DNA from: Faecalicatena fissicatena
Lineage (GTDB): Bacteria > Bacillota > Clostridia > Lachnospirales > Lachnospiraceae
NCBI GenBank assembly: GCA_001028025.1
Contig: LDAQ01000141.1
Location: 1 to 14,881, forward strand
DNA: 14,881 nt
Direction: 5' to 3'
Numbering within the stretch: position 1 is the stretch's first letter; each line of letters opens with the position of its first letter. The position numbers were made by a program, and so were the translations under genes. The notes beneath the pieces are model-generated. The model saw only the letters and a list, made by a program, of their open reading frames with translations, made no database searches and was not told the DNA's origin. Of the stretch, positions 13,062 through 14,881 are shown piece after piece.

Positions 13062-13604
13062 ATGGATGAAGAGATGAGGAACACAAAGCTTGCGAAGAAA
13101 GCGGTACGGGGAAATGCCGATGCATATGGGCAGCTGATCACAGAATACCAGGAATATTTGTATAAAATGGCATTTCTCTATATGAAGAATCAGCAGGATG
13201 CATTGGACGTGGTGGGAACGACTATATTAAAGGGGTTTCAGAATATCAAAACACTGAAGAATCCGGAGTGGTTCAAAACATGGATTACCAGGATTCTGAT
13301 GAATACAGCAAATGATGAATTGAAAAAGGTCGTATATTACAGTGATATAGAGGAAATCCAGGTATCAAAGAAGCATAAAGGCGTGTCGCCTGAAGAAAAA
13401 TGTGACCTGGAAAATGCCGTGAGCCGTCTCCCTGAAAAATACAGGGTGGTCATTATCCTGAAATATTTCAGTGGATTTTCGGTGAATGAAATCGCATATG
13501 CTATTGAAGCACCGGTGGGGACCGTCAAGGCATACCTGAGCAGAGCCCGTGTCGAGCTAAAAAAATATTTGAAGGAGGATTATTTGTATGCAGATCACAT
13601 TTAA
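13062..13604 (+). CDS. ECF-type RNA polymerase sigma factor
   Basis: A 180-residue group 4 (extracytoplasmic function) sigma factor that directs RNA polymerase to stress or envelope promoters. Sigma region 2 spans about 19-88, including FKTWITRILMNTANDELKK, which forms the -10 recognition helix. Region 4 spans about 116-170, with LPEKYRVVIILKYFSGFSVNEIA and the helix-turn-helix PVGTVKAYLSRAR for the -35. Region 2.2, usually DxxQE(T), reads LDVVGTTILKGF, so the usual Gln-Glu pair is missing. GGAAAGGG precedes the ATG at a short distance. The 3' end overlaps the membrane anti-sigma gene by 17 bases, implying translational coupling and a stoichiometric sigma/anti-sigma pair. The ECF-type promoter just upstream suggests autoregulation. 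The inducing signal cannot be read from the sequence. Confidence 0.9.
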   Translation: MDEEMRNTKLAKKAVRGNADAYGQLITEYQEYLYKMAFLYMKNQQDALDVVGTTILKGFQNIKTLKNPEWFKTWITRILMNTANDELKKVVYYSDIEEIQVSKKHKGVSPEEKCDLENAVSRLPEKYRVVIILKYFSGFSVNEIAYAIEAPVGTVKAYLSRARVELKKYLKEDYLYADHI

Positions 13605-14667
13605 CAATATCGGAGTGCCAGAAGAAGAATTAAATGCGGTAGTAGAAAAAAATATGGATCAGATTCACAGACAGTGCCATAGAAAAAGAGTTCGTAAAAT
13701 CTTAACTGGATGCAGTGCAGCAGTGATTTTAGCCGCAGCGGGCATAGGTCTCTGTGCTATGAACCCGGTACTGGCGGAGCAGATTCCTCTGATCGGGCAT
13801 TTGTTTGAGAGGGTAGAAGACAAGCAGATATATTCAGGAAATCTCAGCAAGGATGCAGAGCCGGTCCATGAGGGCAATGTCAGCGAGTCCGGCGGTATCA
13901 AGATGACCCTGTCGGAAATATACTGCAACACAGAGGCTTTAAATATATCGGTTCTGATTGAATCCGAAGCTCCGTTCCCGGAAATGAAACATGATGGAGA
14001 CCAGACCACTGGAGACAAGACAATCAGCTATCAGTACCTGGAGACAGAACAGAATTTTGACTTTATGCCAGAGAGCCAGCAGGAAGTTATACAAGTAAAC
14101 GGAGAGTATCTGGACGATCATACTTTTGCCGGTGCATTCAGAATCGATTTTAATTTAGGCGACCTGAGCCAGGTTGAAATACCTGATACCTTTCATCTGG
14201 ATCTGTCAGTCAGCATGCTTCATATACTGAGCAATTCACCCGAAAAGGAGCCCTGCAACCTGTCAGGAGATACCCCGTGGGAATTTTCAGTAGACGTATC
14301 CAAAGACAGCAGTCAGACCGTGACAAAAGAGGTCAATCAATACGCGCCGAATGGTATGGGAATTGGAACAGTTACCAAAACACCATATGAAATCACCCTG
14401 AATGGTGGATACAGCGAAGAGAAGAAGACATCAGATGAACCGCTGCAGATGGTCATTCTGGATGCAGATGGAAAATACATGCCGGACAAAGGCGGCTTCA
14501 TGGTGCCGATCAATGACCATAACGTGTCGAAAATAACAGTTTATTACTATCCGGTAGCCTCAGAAGAAGAATTTATGGCAATCCAGGAACGGTACCGCGA
14601 TGATGACTTTGAAGAATTCATAAAAGACAAATCAACCTTCCAAATCCAAATCGATTTTGAGGAGTGA
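13588..14667 (+). CDS. Membrane-bound DUF4179-type anti-sigma factor
   Basis: A 359-residue single-pass membrane protein. About 37 N-terminal residues are cytoplasmic and charged; one hydrophobic segment (about 38-58, ILTGCSAAVILAAAGIGLCA) follows, and the remaining 300 residues should be outside. NPVLAEQIPLIGHLFERVED (59-78) just after the membrane segment is the hallmark of DUF4179 domains, which in Firmicutes sit beside ECF sigma genes. The middle and end (about 100-359) are beta-rich and resemble the DUF5643-like region of such proteins. AAGGAGG at 13572-13578, 9 bases before ATG 13588 and inside the sigma gene, fixes the start. It likely holds the sigma factor at the membrane and releases it after an envelope signal, perhaps by regulated proteolysis; that mechanism is inferred. 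The cytoplasmic part is short for a sigma-binding domain. Confidence 0.82.
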   Translation: MQITFNNIGVPEEELNAVVEKNMDQIHRQCHRKRVRKILTGCSAAVILAAAGIGLCAMNPVLAEQIPLIGHLFERVEDKQIYSGNLSKDAEPVHEGNVSESGGIKMTLSEIYCNTEALNISVLIESEAPFPEMKHDGDQTTGDKTISYQYLETEQNFDFMPESQQEVIQVNGEYLDDHTFAGAFRIDFNLGDLSQVEIPDTFHLDLSVSMLHILSNSPEKEPCNLSGDTPWEFSVDVSKDSSQTVTKEVNQYAPNGMGIGTVTKTPYEITLNGGYSEEKKTSDEPLQMVILDADGKYMPDKGGFMVPINDHNVSKITVYYYPVASEEEFMAIQERYRDDDFEEFIKDKSTFQIQIDFEE

Positions 14668-14701
14668 GTGGTGTCGGAATAGAAGGGACGACACGCTCAC
14701 T
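14663..14701 (+). terminator. Hairpin overlapping the anti-sigma stop codon, no T-run
   Basis: AGTGAG (14663-14668) and GTGTCG (14671-14676) pair with CGACAC (14689-14694) and CTCACT (14696-14701), 12 pairs with a small internal irregularity and a 12-base loop. The TGA stop (14665-14667) is within the stem. No T-run follows on either strand, so it is either a Rho-type or mRNA-end stem rather than a standard intrinsic terminator. Confidence 0.4.
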
Positions 14702-14881
14702 TGGAGGGGAATCAGGGAGAGGCGTATGGGAGCCAAGAGGACACGTAATGGAAGGGGAAGGCAGTTCTTGTACGAAGCGGGTTCCGCGCAGCCAGCCCAA
14801 TCCGCTGCTCCCGCCGAATTCCTCCCGGCATTAATTTTACCTGCCGACTTGATGAACGCAGCCTGCATGGAACGGGGCGGG
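14702..14881. other. GC-rich stretch without a recognised gene
   Basis: The last 180 bases are richer in G and C than the rest; the row 14761-14820 is 63% GC. Short frames are open on both strands but none has a ribosome site or recognisable protein. It may be the edge of a dispersed intergenic repeat or of a feature that continues beyond the window; the sequence alone cannot show this. Confidence 0.4.

Noticed and set aside
14632..14868. Minus-strand frames of 60 and 78 codons at the window end
   Set aside because: They run antisense into the anti-sigma gene, lack ribosome sites, and match nothing I recognise.

Overview
The window looks like a chromosomal segment of a Gram-positive gut-type Clostridia, most likely a member of the Lachnospiraceae (Blautia / Ruminococcus-like). 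The reasons are moderate GC content, strong AGGAGG-type ribosome binding sites, secreted proteins ending in three S-layer homology (SLH) repeats, a glucosaminidase with the N-terminal domain typical of these bacteria, and an ECF sigma factor followed by a DUF4179-type membrane anti-sigma protein. The genus is inferred from protein style, not from a marker gene.

Region 1 (1-2476) is a small glycan-synthesis unit. A promoter precedes a polysaccharide pyruvyl transferase family protein and a family 2 glycosyltransferase, whose likely start lies 41 bases after the first stop. Region 2 (2477-2841) is a 365-base regulatory gap with two candidate promoters, small inverted repeats and a perfect palindrome over one -35 element.

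Region 3 (2842-9907) is the most distinctive part. It has four consecutive co-directional genes for secreted proteins, each with a signal peptide and the same C-terminal block of three SLH repeats, but each with a different N-terminal cargo: a peptidoglycan glucosaminidase, a small beta-rich domain of unknown function, a DUF5722 TIM-barrel (glycosidase-like) domain, and a subtilisin-family protease. SLH domains in other Firmicutes bind pyruvylated secondary cell-wall polysaccharide, so a pyruvyl transferase immediately upstream suggests that the wall ligand and the proteins that dock on it are encoded side by side. This is the main hypothesis of the window; it is an inference.

Region 4 (9908-11463) holds a uracil permease of the NCS2 family with its own extended -10 promoter and a strong terminator that can serve both strands. 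Region 5 (11519-12739, minus strand) is argG, argininosuccinate synthase. Region 6 (12740-13061) is a divergent intergenic region with the argG promoter, an array of 21-base phased AT-rich sites that resembles ArgR operators, and an ECF-type promoter. Region 7 (13062-14667) is an ECF sigma factor gene overlapping an anti-sigma gene, probably autoregulated. The last 180 bases are GC-rich and hold no gene I can support.
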